Source of the DNA: Lysobacter sp.
Lineage (GTDB): Bacteria > Pseudomonadota > Gammaproteobacteria > Xanthomonadales > Xanthomonadaceae
Assembly: GCA_008015835.1 (NCBI GenBank)
Contig: SSGH01000025.1
Coordinates: 1 to 64,000, forward strand
Length of the DNA: 64,000 bases
Reading direction: 5' to 3'
Shown: one piece after another, positions 28,181 through 37,943 of the stretch
How positions within the stretch are numbered: position 1 is the first letter of the stretch
Layout of the letters: every line of letters begins with the position of its first letter
Notes under the pieces: model-generated
Told to the model about the DNA's origin: nothing
The model's database searches: none
What the model saw: only the letters and a program-made list of their open reading frames with translations
Program-made: the position numbers and the translations under genes

Positions 28181-31063
28181 ATGTCGTCGCCGCGCTCGCA
28201 CGCCCCCGCCACCGATCCCTCGCTCGTCCCAAGCGAGCACGCCGAGCGCGTCGAGGGCGTCGAGGGCGTCGAGCGCATCGAACGCACCACCTGTTACATG
28301 TGCGCCTGCCGCTGCGGCATTCGCGTGCGGATCCGCGACGGCCGCATTCGCTCGATCGAAGGCGATCCCGACCATCCGGTGAACCGCGGCGTGCTGTGCG
28401 CCAAGGGCTCCGCCGGCGCGATGCAGCACCTCTCGCCCGCGCGCTTGCGCAAACCGCTGCTGCGCACGGGCGAACGCGGCCGCGGCGAGTTTCGCGAAAT
28501 CGAATGGGACGAGGCGCTGGCGATCGCGACCGCGTGGTTGAAGCCGATTCGCGCGCGCAATTCCGACGAATTGGCGTTCTTCACCGGCCGCGACCAGTCG
28601 CAAGCGCTCACCGGTTGGTGGGCGCAGCAATTCGGCACGGTCAACTACGCCGCGCACGGCGGGTTTTGTTCGGTGAACATGGCCGCGGGCGGGCTGTACA
28701 CGCTCGGCGGCAGTTTTTGGGAATTCGGCGAACCCGATTGGGAACACACGCGATATTTGTTGCTGTGGGGCGTGGCCGAAGATCACGACTCCAACCCGAT
28801 CAAACTCGGCCTCGGCGCGTTGAAAGCCCGCGGCGCGAAAATCGTCGCGATCAATCCGGTGCGCAGCGGTTACGGCGCGATCGCCGACGAATGGATCGGC
28901 ATTCGCCCCGGCACCGACGGTCTGCTCGCGTTCGCGCTGATTCACGAACTGCTGCGCACAGATCGCATCGATTTCGATTATTTGGTGCGCTACACCGACG
29001 CGCACTGGTTGACGATTCGCGACCCCGGCAGCGCCGACGACGGCATGTTCGCGCGCGATGCGGACGGCAGGCCGTTGTGCTGGGATCGCGAGGCGGGCGC
29101 GCTCGCGCTGGCGGACGCCGTCGGCATTTCGCCGCGTATCGTCGGCGAAGTACGCTTGCCCGATGGCCGCACCGCCGTGCCCGTGTTCCAACCGCTCGCC
29201 GAGCGCTATCTCGATCCGCAGTATTCGCCCGAAGCCGTCGCCGAACGCTGCGGCGTTCCGGCGACGACGATCCGCCGTCTCGCGCGCGAACTCGCCGCCG
29301 CCGCATTCGACAGCAAGCTCGAACTGCCGATTCCGTGGACCGACGCCTGGGGGCGCGAACACGCGACGATGATCGGCCGTCCGGTGGCGATGCACGCGAT
29401 GCGCGGCATCAGCGCGCATAGCAACGGCTTCCACACCTGCCGCGCGCTGCACGCGCTGCAACTGCTGCTGGGCGCGGTGGACACGCCGGGCGGTTTTCGC
29501 TATCAGCCGCCGTTTCCGAAACCCGCGCCGCCCGCGAATCGTCCCGGCAAAGCGCGTCGCGACAACGGCGCGCTCGACGCCGCGCCGCTGGGGTTCGTGC
29601 ACGGCCCGGAGGATTTGCTGGTCGACGCCGAAGGCCGGCCGCGCCGGATCGATCATGCCTTCTCGTGGGCGTATCCGCTGGCGGCGCACGGCATGCTGCA
29701 TACGGTGATCCGCAATGCGCACGCGGGCGACCCGTACAAGATCGATACGCTGATGCTGTTCATGGCCAACATGAGTTGGAACTCGGCGATGAACACGCAG
29801 GCGACGATGGATTGGCTCACCGACAAGGACGATAACGGCGACTACAAAATCCCGCGCATCATTTACAGCGACGCCTACGCCAGCGAAATGACGGCCTACG
29901 CCGACTTGGTGCTGCCCGATACCACGTATCTCGAGCGTTACGACGCGATGAGTCTGCTCGATCGCCCGATTTCCGACGCCGACGGCGCCGCGGATGCGAT
30001 TCGCCGCCCGCTGTTCGATCCCGCGACGCAAACCGACGCCGACGGCGCGCCGCGCGACGTGCGTGCGTTCCAATCCGTGCTGTTGGATCTCGGCGCGAGG
30101 CTCGGTTTACCGGGCATGGTCGACGCGGCCGGCGCGCCGGCTTATCGCGACTACGCCGATTACCTCGTGCGCCACGAACGCGCGCCGGGCATCGGTTCGT
30201 TGGCGGGGTGGCGCGGCGCGAACGGCGATGCGCACGGCAAAGGCGAAGCGAACCCCGAGCAATTGCGGCGCTACATCGAACACGGCGGCGTTTGGCGCGC
30301 GCCGGTGCCCGAATCCGCGCGCTATTACAAAATGGCCAATCGCGATTATTTGCGCTGGGCGCAGGGGTTCGGTTTCGTCGCGAACGACGCGCCGATCGCG
30401 CTGCATCTGTACGCCGAGCCGCTGCAGCGTTTTCGCCTCGCCGCGCAGGGCCACGGCGCGCACCCGCCGCCCGAGGCGCATCGCGCGCGCGTGGCGACGT
30501 ATTTCGATCCGCTGCCAATCTGGTACGAACCGTTCGAATCCGCGCAACTCGGCGAGAGCGGCGCCGCGGAGTTTCCGCTCTCGGCCGTAACTCAACGGCC
30601 GATGTTCATGTATCACGCCTGGGGCTCGCAGAACGCGTGGCTGCGGCAGATCGCCGCGCGCAATGCGCTGTACGTGCATCCCGACACCGGCGCGAAGTAC
30701 GGCATCGCCGACGAGGACTGGGTCGAAGTGCGTTCGCACAACGGCACGATCGTGGCGCAGGCGAAATTCGCGCGCAACATGCAGCCCGACACGGTATGGA
30801 CCTGGAACGCTATCGGCAAACGAAAAGGCGCGTGGCGGCTGTCGAACGACGCGCCGGAAGCCGAGAAAGGATTCCTGCTGAATCATTTGATTTCCGATCT
30901 CGACCCGCGCGGCGAATACGCCAATGCCGACCCGGTGACCGGGCAGGCCGCGTGGTTCGATTTGCGCGTCTCGATTCGCAAAGCCGACGCGCCGGGCGCG
31001 AGCGCGCCGCGGTTTCCTGCGTTGGCGTTCGCGATCGATCGTGCGGATGGCGCATCGTCATGA
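28181..31063 (+). CDS. soeA: Molybdopterin oxidoreductase, SoeA-like catalytic subunit
   Basis: A 960-residue molybdenum bis-MGD enzyme of the DMSO-reductase family. An N-terminal [4Fe-4S] site is formed by CYMCACRC (Cys38, 41, 45) and Cys73. FTGRDQSQALTGWW and GGFCSVNMAAGG lie in the cofactor-binding region. There is no Tat signal, matching cytoplasmic SoeA, which oxidises sulfite to sulfate and passes electrons through SoeB and SoeC to quinone. A short in-frame repeat (VEGVEGVERIER) stands before the cluster. The stop overlaps the next start by 4 bases. The sulfite assignment rests on subunit set and the anion permease, so another substrate is possible. Confidence 0.8.
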   Translation: MSSPRSHAPATDPSLVPSEHAERVEGVEGVERIERTTCYMCACRCGIRVRIRDGRIRSIEGDPDHPVNRGVLCAKGSAGAMQHLSPARLRKPLLRTGERGRGEFREIEWDEALAIATAWLKPIRARNSDELAFFTGRDQSQALTGWWAQQFGTVNYAAHGGFCSVNMAAGGLYTLGGSFWEFGEPDWEHTRYLLLWGVAEDHDSNPIKLGLGALKARGAKIVAINPVRSGYGAIADEWIGIRPGTDGLLAFALIHELLRTDRIDFDYLVRYTDAHWLTIRDPGSADDGMFARDADGRPLCWDREAGALALADAVGISPRIVGEVRLPDGRTAVPVFQPLAERYLDPQYSPEAVAERCGVPATTIRRLARELAAAAFDSKLELPIPWTDAWGREHATMIGRPVAMHAMRGISAHSNGFHTCRALHALQLLLGAVDTPGGFRYQPPFPKPAPPANRPGKARRDNGALDAAPLGFVHGPEDLLVDAEGRPRRIDHAFSWAYPLAAHGMLHTVIRNAHAGDPYKIDTLMLFMANMSWNSAMNTQATMDWLTDKDDNGDYKIPRIIYSDAYASEMTAYADLVLPDTTYLERYDAMSLLDRPISDADGAADAIRRPLFDPATQTDADGAPRDVRAFQSVLLDLGARLGLPGMVDAAGAPAYRDYADYLVRHERAPGIGSLAGWRGANGDAHGKGEANPEQLRRYIEHGGVWRAPVPESARYYKMANRDYLRWAQGFGFVANDAPIALHLYAEPLQRFRLAAQGHGAHPPPEAHRARVATYFDPLPIWYEPFESAQLGESGAAEFPLSAVTQRPMFMYHAWGSQNAWLRQIAARNALYVHPDTGAKYGIADEDWVEVRSHNGTIVAQAKFARNMQPDTVWTWNAIGKRKGAWRLSNDAPEAEKGFLLNHLISDLDPRGEYANADPVTGQAAWFDLRVSIRKADAPGASAPRFPALAFAIDRADGASS

Positions 31064-32832
31064 GCGTCGATCTGCTGCTGACCCTCTGCGTATTGACCGG
31101 CGCGGTGATTTTGTTCGTCAGCGAGAAACTGCCGGTCGACGTCGTCGCGATCCTCGTGCTCTCCAGTCTGCTGTTGTTCGGCGTGGTGACGCCCGGCGAA
31201 GCGCTCTCGGGATTCAGCAGCCCGGCGACGATCACGGTCGCGGCGATGTTCGTGCTCAGCGCCGGCCTGCAGCGCAGCGGCGTGCTGCGCGGGCTCGGCG
31301 AATGGCTGCGCAGAGTCGAATCGCCAGGGCTGATGACGCTCGTGATGATGGCCATCGTGGCGTTCTCGTCCGCGTTCATCAACAACACCGCGATCGTCGC
31401 GATCTTCCTGCCGCTGGTGCTGGCCGCGGCGGTCGCGCAAGGGCGCGCGCCGTCCAAATTCCTGATGCCGCTGTCGTTCGCCTCGCAATTCGGCGGCGTG
31501 TGCACGTTGGTCGGCACATCGACGAATCTGCTGGTCGACGCGCTGGCGCGCAAATCCGGACAACCGGGCTTCGATCTGTTCGAATTCGCGCCGTTGGGGC
31601 TGTGGTTCGTCGGCGCCGGAACGCTCTACATGCTGGCGGCGCAGCGATTCTTGCTGCCGGACCTCGGCATTCCCGATCGCGCCGGAGACGAGCATCGCGG
31701 GCGCTATCTGGCCGAGCTGCATGTGGAGGCCGGCTCGCCGACGATCGGTCGAACCGGCTCGACGGCGCTGCCGGTCGACACCGTCGACACGTTCTTGCTG
31801 GAGATCTTCCGCGATGGTCGCGCGCTGGAACAACCGCGCACCGGCATCGTCGCCGAAGGCGATATCGTGCTGGTCCGCGGCGATTGGAACGAAATCCAGC
31901 GCTTGCGCCGAACGCTGCGCCTGCGTCACGACCCCGTCGCGCCCGACCTGAGCGGCGACCCGGACGCGTCGCGCGTGCACGCCGAGGCGATGATCGCGCC
32001 GGGGTCGGCGTTGGCGGGTAAGACGCTCGCGCAGTTGCGGTTCGGGCACGTGTATCGCGCGCGCGTGCACGGACTGCAGCGCGCCGCCGCCGCGGTGCCG
32101 CGCGAACGGCTCGATCGCGTGCCGCTGGCGGTGGGCGATATTCTGCTGCTCGATGCCGCGTCCGCCGCGATCGAAGATCTGCGCGCGGACCCCGGCTTCG
32201 TCGTGCTCGGAGAACGCGAACAACCGCGCATCGATCGCCGACGCGCGCTGTTGGCCTTGTCGGTGATGGTCGCGGCGATCGGCATGTCCGCGCTGGGCTG
32301 GATGCCGATCGTGGTGTCGTCGCTGCTCGGCTGCGCGGCGCTGGTCGCGTTGCGCTGCCTGAAACCGGAAGAGGCCTACGCTGCGGTCGACTGGCGCGTG
32401 ATCGTGTTGCTCGCGGGCGTGCTGCCGATGGGCATCGCGCTGCAGAACTCCGGCGGGGCGGATTGGGTGGCGCAGCACGCGATGGTCTGGGTCGGCGGCT
32501 TCGGCCCGGTGTTCGCGCTCGCCGCGATCTATCTGATGACCGCGTTGATGACCGAGGTGATGAGCAACAATGCCGCCGCGGTGCTGGTGGTGCCGATCGC
32601 GATCGCCACTGCGGAGGCGCTGGGCGTGGACTCCAAACCGTTCCTGGTCGCCGTCGCCTTCGCCGCATCCACCAGTTTCGCCACGCCCGTCGGTTATCAG
32701 ACCAACACGATGGTCTATACCGCCGCCGGCTATCGCTTCTCGGACTTCCCGAAAATCGGCATTCCGCTCAATCTGCTGTTCTGGGCGATGGCCGTGATTC
32801 TGATCCCGCGCTATTTTCCGTTCGCCCCATGA
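31060..32832 (+). CDS. SLC13/DASS-family anion permease with RCK_C (TrkA-C) domains
   Basis: A 590-residue inner-membrane carrier. The first half holds membrane segments and the signature SSAFINNTAIVAIFLPL; the family repeat reappears as TEVMSNNAAAVLVVPIAIA with FATPVGYQTNTMVY. Two TrkA-C-like domains sit between (about residues 215-375, with VDTFLLEIFRDGRALEQP and PGSALAGKTLAQLRFGHVYR). Such proteins move sulfate or related anions. Placed inside the molybdoenzyme operon with ATGA overlaps on both sides, it plausibly handles the sulfate or sulfite that the enzyme makes or uses. Confidence 0.85.
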   Translation: MSVDLLLTLCVLTGAVILFVSEKLPVDVVAILVLSSLLLFGVVTPGEALSGFSSPATITVAAMFVLSAGLQRSGVLRGLGEWLRRVESPGLMTLVMMAIVAFSSAFINNTAIVAIFLPLVLAAAVAQGRAPSKFLMPLSFASQFGGVCTLVGTSTNLLVDALARKSGQPGFDLFEFAPLGLWFVGAGTLYMLAAQRFLLPDLGIPDRAGDEHRGRYLAELHVEAGSPTIGRTGSTALPVDTVDTFLLEIFRDGRALEQPRTGIVAEGDIVLVRGDWNEIQRLRRTLRLRHDPVAPDLSGDPDASRVHAEAMIAPGSALAGKTLAQLRFGHVYRARVHGLQRAAAAVPRERLDRVPLAVGDILLLDAASAAIEDLRADPGFVVLGEREQPRIDRRRALLALSVMVAAIGMSALGWMPIVVSSLLGCAALVALRCLKPEEAYAAVDWRVIVLLAGVLPMGIALQNSGGADWVAQHAMVWVGGFGPVFALAAIYLMTALMTEVMSNNAAAVLVVPIAIATAEALGVDSKPFLVAVAFAASTSFATPVGYQTNTMVYTAAGYRFSDFPKIGIPLNLLFWAMAVILIPRYFPFAP

Positions 32833-33590
32833 CCGCGCTGCCGCCTTCACCGAAGAGAAAACTCGGCCTGGTGATCGATCTCGACACCTGCGTGGGCTGC
32901 CACGCCTGCGCGGTGAGCTGCAAGCAATGGAACGCGGGTGCGGCGGGGCCGGATAGCGAGCCTTACGGCGCATCGCCGTCGGGCGTGTGGTTCAACCGTG
33001 TGCATAGTTACGACATCGCGCCGACCGCCGCCTGCGGCAGCACGCCCGCGCAGCCCGCGATGACGCTGCATTTTCCGCGTTCGTGCCTGCATTGCGAGAC
33101 GCCCGCCTGCGTCACCGTCTGCCCGACCGGCGCCAGTTTCAAGCGCGCGGAAGACGGCATCGTGCTGATCGACGAAGCGAAGTGCATCGGCTGCAAGCTG
33201 TGCAGTTGGGCCTGCCCCTACGGCGCGCGCGAATACAGCGAGCCGCAGGGCGTGATGAAGAAATGCACGCTCTGCGTCGATCGCATCGACGACCGGACCT
33301 TACCCGAGCCGGACCGCAAGCCGGCCTGCGTGTTGGCTTGCCCGACGCGCGCGCGGCATTTCGGCGATTTGGGCGATCCGGAGTCGGAGGTGTCCAAACT
33401 CGTCGCCGAACGCGGCGGCGTCGCGCCGATGCCGGAGCTCGGCTATGCACCGGTCAATCGTTACTTACCGCCGCGCCCGCGCCGCGCGGGCGAAGCCGAA
33501 GACGCCAGCGTCGCGCGCGAAGAGGAAACTCTCGATCGCGCCGCGCTGCCGCCGCTGTTGCGGTGGCTGGACAAGGTACTGTCGCGATGA
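32829..33590 (+). CDS. soeB: Iron-sulfur electron-transfer subunit, SoeB-like
   Basis: A 253-residue ferredoxin-like protein of the DmsB/SoeB group. Four cysteine clusters are visible: CVGCHACAVSC near residue 22, CLHCETPACVTVCP near 88, CIGCKLCSWACP near 119, and CTLCVDRI with CVLACP near 147-168, enough for four [4Fe-4S] centres. It would carry electrons between the molybdenum subunit and the membrane subunit. Starts at ATG 32829 overlapping the permease stop and ends overlapping the next start. Confidence 0.85.
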   Translation: MTALPPSPKRKLGLVIDLDTCVGCHACAVSCKQWNAGAAGPDSEPYGASPSGVWFNRVHSYDIAPTAACGSTPAQPAMTLHFPRSCLHCETPACVTVCPTGASFKRAEDGIVLIDEAKCIGCKLCSWACPYGAREYSEPQGVMKKCTLCVDRIDDRTLPEPDRKPACVLACPTRARHFGDLGDPESEVSKLVAERGGVAPMPELGYAPVNRYLPPRPRRAGEAEDASVAREEETLDRAALPPLLRWLDKVLSR

Positions 33591-33943
33591 GCGCGCCGCG
33601 GCGACGACCGCCTGCGGGCCTTGCGCTACCCGCGCTGGGCTACCTGGCAATCGAAGCGTGGTGGCTATGGCCTCTCACAGAGGCGCCGAGTCAGGTTCGT
33701 TTGGCTCTGGTCGCGTTGCTGGTCGTCGGCGTGCTGTTCGAAAACGCGGTCGCGGTGCCGCTGTGGATGTTCTACAACCTGTTAGCCGCTTTGATGCTCA
33801 TCTCGAAGTCTTTCGCGGTGGCGAAAGACTCCGGCATTGATGGTGCGTTGTTGGCGATGTTCGCCATCGCCGCACTCATCAATGCGGGCTATCTCTTTTT
33901 CGTCTACCGACCTCCGCTGTCGAAAACCCGCGAACGCTTTTGA
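33587..33943 (+). CDS. Small hypothetical membrane protein in the molybdoenzyme operon
   Basis: A 118-residue protein with three or four hydrophobic segments (LALPALGYLAIEAWWLWPL, ALVALLVVGVLFENAVAVPLW, YNLLAALMLISKSF, LAMFAIAALINAGYLFFVY). Overlaps both neighbours by 4 bases. It is not part of the classical SoeABC set. It could be an accessory or a modified anchor. No family recognised. Confidence 0.7.
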   Translation: MSAPRRRPPAGLALPALGYLAIEAWWLWPLTEAPSQVRLALVALLVVGVLFENAVAVPLWMFYNLLAALMLISKSFAVAKDSGIDGALLAMFAIAALINAGYLFFVYRPPLSKTRERF

Positions 33944-34887
33944 TGCGCCCGACGCTTTCCATCGTTTCGTTCACCACGCTCTCCGGCACCGGTTTCGGCC
34001 TGTGGTTCTGGATCGCGCTGCGCATCGCCCTGGGCGACCGCGCGCAGTGGTTCGATGGTTTGGGTTGGGCGCTCGGCTTGATCGCGGGCGCGGCGTTGGT
34101 CGTGATCGGCACCCTCGCGTCGTTGTGGCACTTGGGCAAGCCCACAAGGGTGTGGCGCGCGTTCTCGCAGTGGCGCAGCTCGTGGATGTCGCGCGAAGGC
34201 GTGTTCGCGTTGGCGGCGTTCGCCGTCGCGCTCGCGACACTCGCGATTCAATCCACATGGATCGAACTGCCGAACGAAGCGCTCGTTTTGCGCGCCGTCG
34301 CCGCGCTCTTGGCGATGCTGTGCGCGGCCGCGGTGTACAGCACGGCGATGATTTACGCCTCGCTGCCGCCGATACCCGCATGGCAGCATCGCTTCGTCGT
34401 CCCTGCGTATCTGCTGTTCGCCGCGCTGGGCGGCGGCATCCTCTTCGGCCCGTTCGCGGGCACGACGCTCGACGTTCCGAATCTCGCGAACGCAGGCGTG
34501 GCCGTCGGCGCGGCGGTCTTGTGGTGGATCAAACATCGCTATTGGCGCGACATCGACCGCACGCCGTTGCCGCACGACACCGGCGACGCCGTCGGCCTGC
34601 CCGGCCGCCGCGTCTCGACCTTCGAGCGCCCGCATACCGAAGCGAATTTCGTGGTGCGCGAAATGGTCTTCGTGTTCGCGCGCAAGCATGCCGAGCGGCT
34701 GCGGATCGTCGCAGGCGTCTTGTTCGCGGGCATACCGGCGCTGTGCGCGCTCGTCGCGTGGCTGCTGCCGAACGCGAACACGACGCTAGCGCTGTGGATC
34801 GCGGTGCTCGCCTTCCAACTCGGGGCGATGGTCGAACGTTGGCTGTTCTTCGCCGAAGCGAAGCATATCGTGTCGCTCTACTACTGA
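33940..34887 (+). CDS. soeC: DmsC/SoeC-like membrane anchor subunit
   Basis: A 315-residue integral membrane protein, last gene of the five-gene unit. About eight hydrophobic helices are evident (FGLWFWIALRIALGD, LGLIAGAALVVIGTLASLWHLG, AVAALLAMLCAAAVYSTAMIY and others). The segment LWHLGKPTRVWRAFSQWRSSWMSREG is a family hallmark of DmsC-type anchors that exchange electrons with quinone. Length agrees with SoeC. Ends MVERWLFFAEAKHIVSLYY. Confidence 0.83.
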   Translation: MMRPTLSIVSFTTLSGTGFGLWFWIALRIALGDRAQWFDGLGWALGLIAGAALVVIGTLASLWHLGKPTRVWRAFSQWRSSWMSREGVFALAAFAVALATLAIQSTWIELPNEALVLRAVAALLAMLCAAAVYSTAMIYASLPPIPAWQHRFVVPAYLLFAALGGGILFGPFAGTTLDVPNLANAGVAVGAAVLWWIKHRYWRDIDRTPLPHDTGDAVGLPGRRVSTFERPHTEANFVVREMVFVFARKHAERLRIVAGVLFAGIPALCALVAWLLPNANTTLALWIAVLAFQLGAMVERWLFFAEAKHIVSLYY

Positions 34888-34954
34888 TCGACGCGGCAGA
34901 ACGACGACTCGCGCACGCTCGAACGACCGAATGCGTCGCATCGACGCAGCAGGC

Positions 34955-35872
34955 TCACGCCAAGAATTCGCCTGCGCCCGCATCCAACAACTGCCGCGCC
35001 ACCCGCTGACCGAGCGCTTCGGGCGCGTCGCCGAACGCCGCGCTACGCACCGCGCGGCCGTCCGCAGCGGAGCCGACCAACCCGGACAAATGCATGCCGC
35101 CGCCGTCGCAGAGTTCCGCGAACGCGGCCACCGGCACCTGGCAACTGCCGTGCAGGGCGCGATTCATCGCGCGCTCGGCTTCCACGCAGACCCGCGTTTG
35201 CGCGTGATCCAATACGGCGAACAGCGCGCGCGTCTCGGCATCGTCGTCGCGGCATTCCACTGCGATCGCGCCCTGCGCGGGCGCGGGCAACCAGGTCGGC
35301 GCATCCAGGCGCGCGCGGATGCGCGCATCGAAACCCAGGCGCTGCAACCCCGCGCAGGCTAGGACGATAGCGTCGTAATCGCCGGCATCGAGTTTCGCTA
35401 AGCGCGTGTTGACGTTGCCGCGCAGATCGGCGAGCTGCAGATCGGGGCGCAGCGCGCGCAATTGCGCCTGCCGCCGCAGCGAAGACGTGCCCACGCGCGC
35501 GCCCTGCGGCAGCGCATCGATGCCGTCGTAGCGGTTGCTGACGAACGCGTCGGCTGGGTCGGCGCGTTTCAGGATCGCAGGCAGCGCGAACGGGCCGTCC
35601 AATTCCATCGGCACGTCCTTCAGCGAATGCACCGCGCAATCGGCCTCGCCGCGCAGCATCGCCTGCTCCAATTCCTTGAGAAACAGGCCCTTGCCGCCCA
35701 CGGCGGCGAGCGAGCGATCCAGCACTTCGTCGCCGCGCGTGGACAGCGGCACGAATTCGATGGTCAGCGTCGGGTGGAACTCGCGCAACCGTGCGGCGAC
35801 GTGTTCGGTCTGCCACAGCGCGAGCGGGCTTTTGCGGGTGGCGATGCGCAGGATGCGGGGCGTGTCGGGCAT
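34955..35872 (-). CDS. hemC: Porphobilinogen deaminase (hydroxymethylbilane synthase)
   Basis: A 305-residue cytosolic enzyme joining four porphobilinogen units in heme synthesis. Motifs: [18 protein letters not shown] at the start, [47 protein letters not shown], and the cofactor cysteine in [13 protein letters not shown] near residue 243. Full length. In pseudomonads and relatives hemC follows algR; here algR (39.2-39.9 kb) is on the same strand but separated by recQ and an orphan gene. Confidence 0.96.
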   Translation of the reverse strand: MPDTPRILRIATRKSPLALWQTEHVAARLREFHPTLTIEFVPLSTRGDEVLDRSLAAVGGKGLFLKELEQAMLRGEADCAVHSLKDVPMELDGPFALPAILKRADPADAFVSNRYDGIDALPQGARVGTSSLRRQAQLRALRPDLQLADLRGNVNTRLAKLDAGDYDAIVLACAGLQRLGFDARIRARLDAPTWLPAPAQGAIAVECRDDDAETRALFAVLDHAQTRVCVEAERAMNRALHGSCQVPVAAFAELCDGGGMHLSGLVGSAADGRAVRSAAFGDAPEALGQRVARQLLDAGAGEFLA

Positions 35873-35967
35873 GCGCGCAGTATCTCACGCCACGGCGTCG
35901 CGTCGCCCTTGACCCTCGTCGACAGCGTCCATCCGACGAACGCCTTGCGCCTCGCGGCTGCTACCCT

Positions 35968-37794
35968 ATGCGCATGCAGGCCACCCCACACGACCTGCTG
36001 CGCCGCGTCTTCGGCCACGACGACTTCCGCGGCCAGCAGCGCGCCATCATCGAACACCTCGCCGACGGCGGCGACGCGCTGGTGCTGATGCCCACCGGCG
36101 GCGGCAAGTCGCTGTGCTATCAGATTCCCGCCCTGCTGCGCGCGGGCGTGGGGGTGGTGATCTCGCCGCTGATCGCGTTGATGCAAGATCAAGTCGAAGC
36201 CCTGCGCCAATTCGGCGTGCGCGCCGAATTCCTCAATTCCACGCTCGATGCCGCCGCCGCTTCGCGGATAGAACGCGCCTTGCTCGCCGACGAACTCGAC
36301 GTACTGTACGTCGCGCCGGAGCGTTTGCTCACGCCGCGCTTTCTCGCCCTGCTCGATGCGCTGTACGAACGCCGTCGGATCGCGCTGTTCGCCATCGACG
36401 AAGCGCATTGCGTCTCGCAGTGGGGTCACGATTTCCGCCCGGAATACCGCGAACTGACGGTGCTGCACGAACGCTGGCCGGACGTGCCGCGGATCGCGCT
36501 CACCGCCACCGCCGACCCGCCGACGCAGCGCGAAATCGCCGAGCGCTTGGCGCTGGAAGACGCGCGCTGGTTCGTCAGCTCGTTCGATCGCCCGAACATC
36601 CGCTACACCGTGGTGCAAAAAGACAACGGCCGGCGGCAGTTGCTTGAGTTTCTCGGTGCGCATCGCGACGAAGCCGGCATCGTCTACGCCATGTCGCGAC
36701 GAAAAGTCGAGGAAACCGCGGAGTTTCTCGCCGATCACGGTTTCAAAGCGCTGCCGTATCACGCCGGCCTCGGCGCGGACGTACGCGCGACGAACCAACG
36801 CCGCTTCCTGCGCGAAGACGCGGTGGTGATGGTGGCGACCATCGCCTTCGGGATGGGCATCGACAAACCCGACGTGCGATTCGTCGCGCATATCGATTTG
36901 CCGAAATCGCTCGAAGGCTATTACCAAGAAACCGGCCGCGCGGGCCGCGACGGCGAACCCGCCGAGGCGTGGCTGTGCTTCGGCTTGGGCGATCTGGTGC
37001 TGTTGAAGCAGATGATCGAACAATCCGAAGCCGGCGAAGAACGCAAACGTCTGGAACGGCGCAAGCTCGACCAACTGCTCGGCTATTGCGAATCCTTGCG
37101 CTGCCGGCGGCAAGTGCTACTGGACGGCTTCGGCGAATCGTATCCAGAACCCTGCGGCAGTTGCGACAACTGCCTGACGCCCGCCGCCACCTGGGATGCG
37201 ACGCTGGCCGCACGCAAGGCGCTGAGCTGCGTGTATCGCACCGGGCAACGCTTCGGCGCCGCGCATCTCATCGACGTGCTGCGCGGCGGCGACGGCGAAA
37301 AGATTCGCCAATTCGGCCACGACAAAGTCAGCACCTACGGCATCGGCGCCGACCTTGATGCGAAAACCTGGCGCGGCGTGTTCCGACAATTGGTCGCCGC
37401 AGGCTTGCTCGATGTCGATGCCGAAGGCTACGGCGGCCTGCGCCTCACCGACGCCAGTCGCGCGGTGCTGAGCGGCGGTCAATCCGTGCGGCTGCGCAAA
37501 GACGCAGTGGTCACGTCGCGGCGCGGCGCGCAAACCAGCGACCGCCCGCGCAGCGGCGTGCCGGTGCCGCCCGAAGCGCTGCCGCTGTTCCAAGCGCTAC
37601 GCGAAATGCGCGCGCGTTTGGCGAAAGAACAGAACGTCCCGGCCTACGTCATTTTTCATGACAGCACGCTCCGCGAAATCGCCGAACATCGGCCGGAGAC
37701 GCTGCAAGACCTCGCCCGCGTCGGCGGCATCGGCGGTGCGAAGTTGGAGCGGTATGGGGAGGCGGTGATGGAGGTGGTCAAGGCTCAAGCTTGA
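35968..37794 (+). CDS. recQ: ATP-dependent DNA helicase RecQ
   Basis: A 608-residue 3'-5' DNA helicase used in recombination and repair. Domain order: helicase core with [13 protein letters not shown] (Walker A), [20 protein letters not shown] (DEAH box), RVGRAGRDG-like motif seen as ETGRAGRDG; zinc-binding [12 protein letters not shown] ... CGSCDNC near 390-405; winged helix; and a C-terminal HRDC domain ([20 protein letters not shown]). ATG 35968 (MRMQ) or 35974 are both possible. It is divergent from hemC. Confidence 0.95.
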   Translation: MRMQATPHDLLRRVFGHDDFRGQQRAIIEHLADGGDALVLMPTGGGKSLCYQIPALLRAGVGVVISPLIALMQDQVEALRQFGVRAEFLNSTLDAAAASRIERALLADELDVLYVAPERLLTPRFLALLDALYERRRIALFAIDEAHCVSQWGHDFRPEYRELTVLHERWPDVPRIALTATADPPTQREIAERLALEDARWFVSSFDRPNIRYTVVQKDNGRRQLLEFLGAHRDEAGIVYAMSRRKVEETAEFLADHGFKALPYHAGLGADVRATNQRRFLREDAVVMVATIAFGMGIDKPDVRFVAHIDLPKSLEGYYQETGRAGRDGEPAEAWLCFGLGDLVLLKQMIEQSEAGEERKRLERRKLDQLLGYCESLRCRRQVLLDGFGESYPEPCGSCDNCLTPAATWDATLAARKALSCVYRTGQRFGAAHLIDVLRGGDGEKIRQFGHDKVSTYGIGADLDAKTWRGVFRQLVAAGLLDVDAEGYGGLRLTDASRAVLSGGQSVRLRKDAVVTSRRGAQTSDRPRSGVPVPPEALPLFQALREMRARLAKEQNVPAYVIFHDSTLREIAEHRPETLQDLARVGGIGGAKLERYGEAVMEVVKAQA

Positions 37795-37802
37795 TGATGT
37801 AG

Positions 37803-37937
37803 AGCTTGTAGGGCGGGCCTTGGGCCCGCCATTTCCGGAGACGCCATTTTGCACCCAGCGCCATGGCTCGGCGACATCAAGCTTCTTTAGAGAGGTCGGC
37901 TTTTGATGGTGCGGGCGCAAGACCTGCCCTACGAGCT
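37803..37937. repeat. Inverted-repeat element downstream of recQ
   Basis: Outer arms AGCTTGTAGGGCGGGCC and GACCTGCCCTACGAGCT are near-complementary over about 135 bases, with an inner GGGCCTTGGGCCCGCC hairpin. It fills the gap between the convergent recQ and secreted orphan genes. It resembles short non-autonomous elements, but its ends and any target duplication are unproven. Confidence 0.6.
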
Positions 37938-37943
37938 TCAAAG

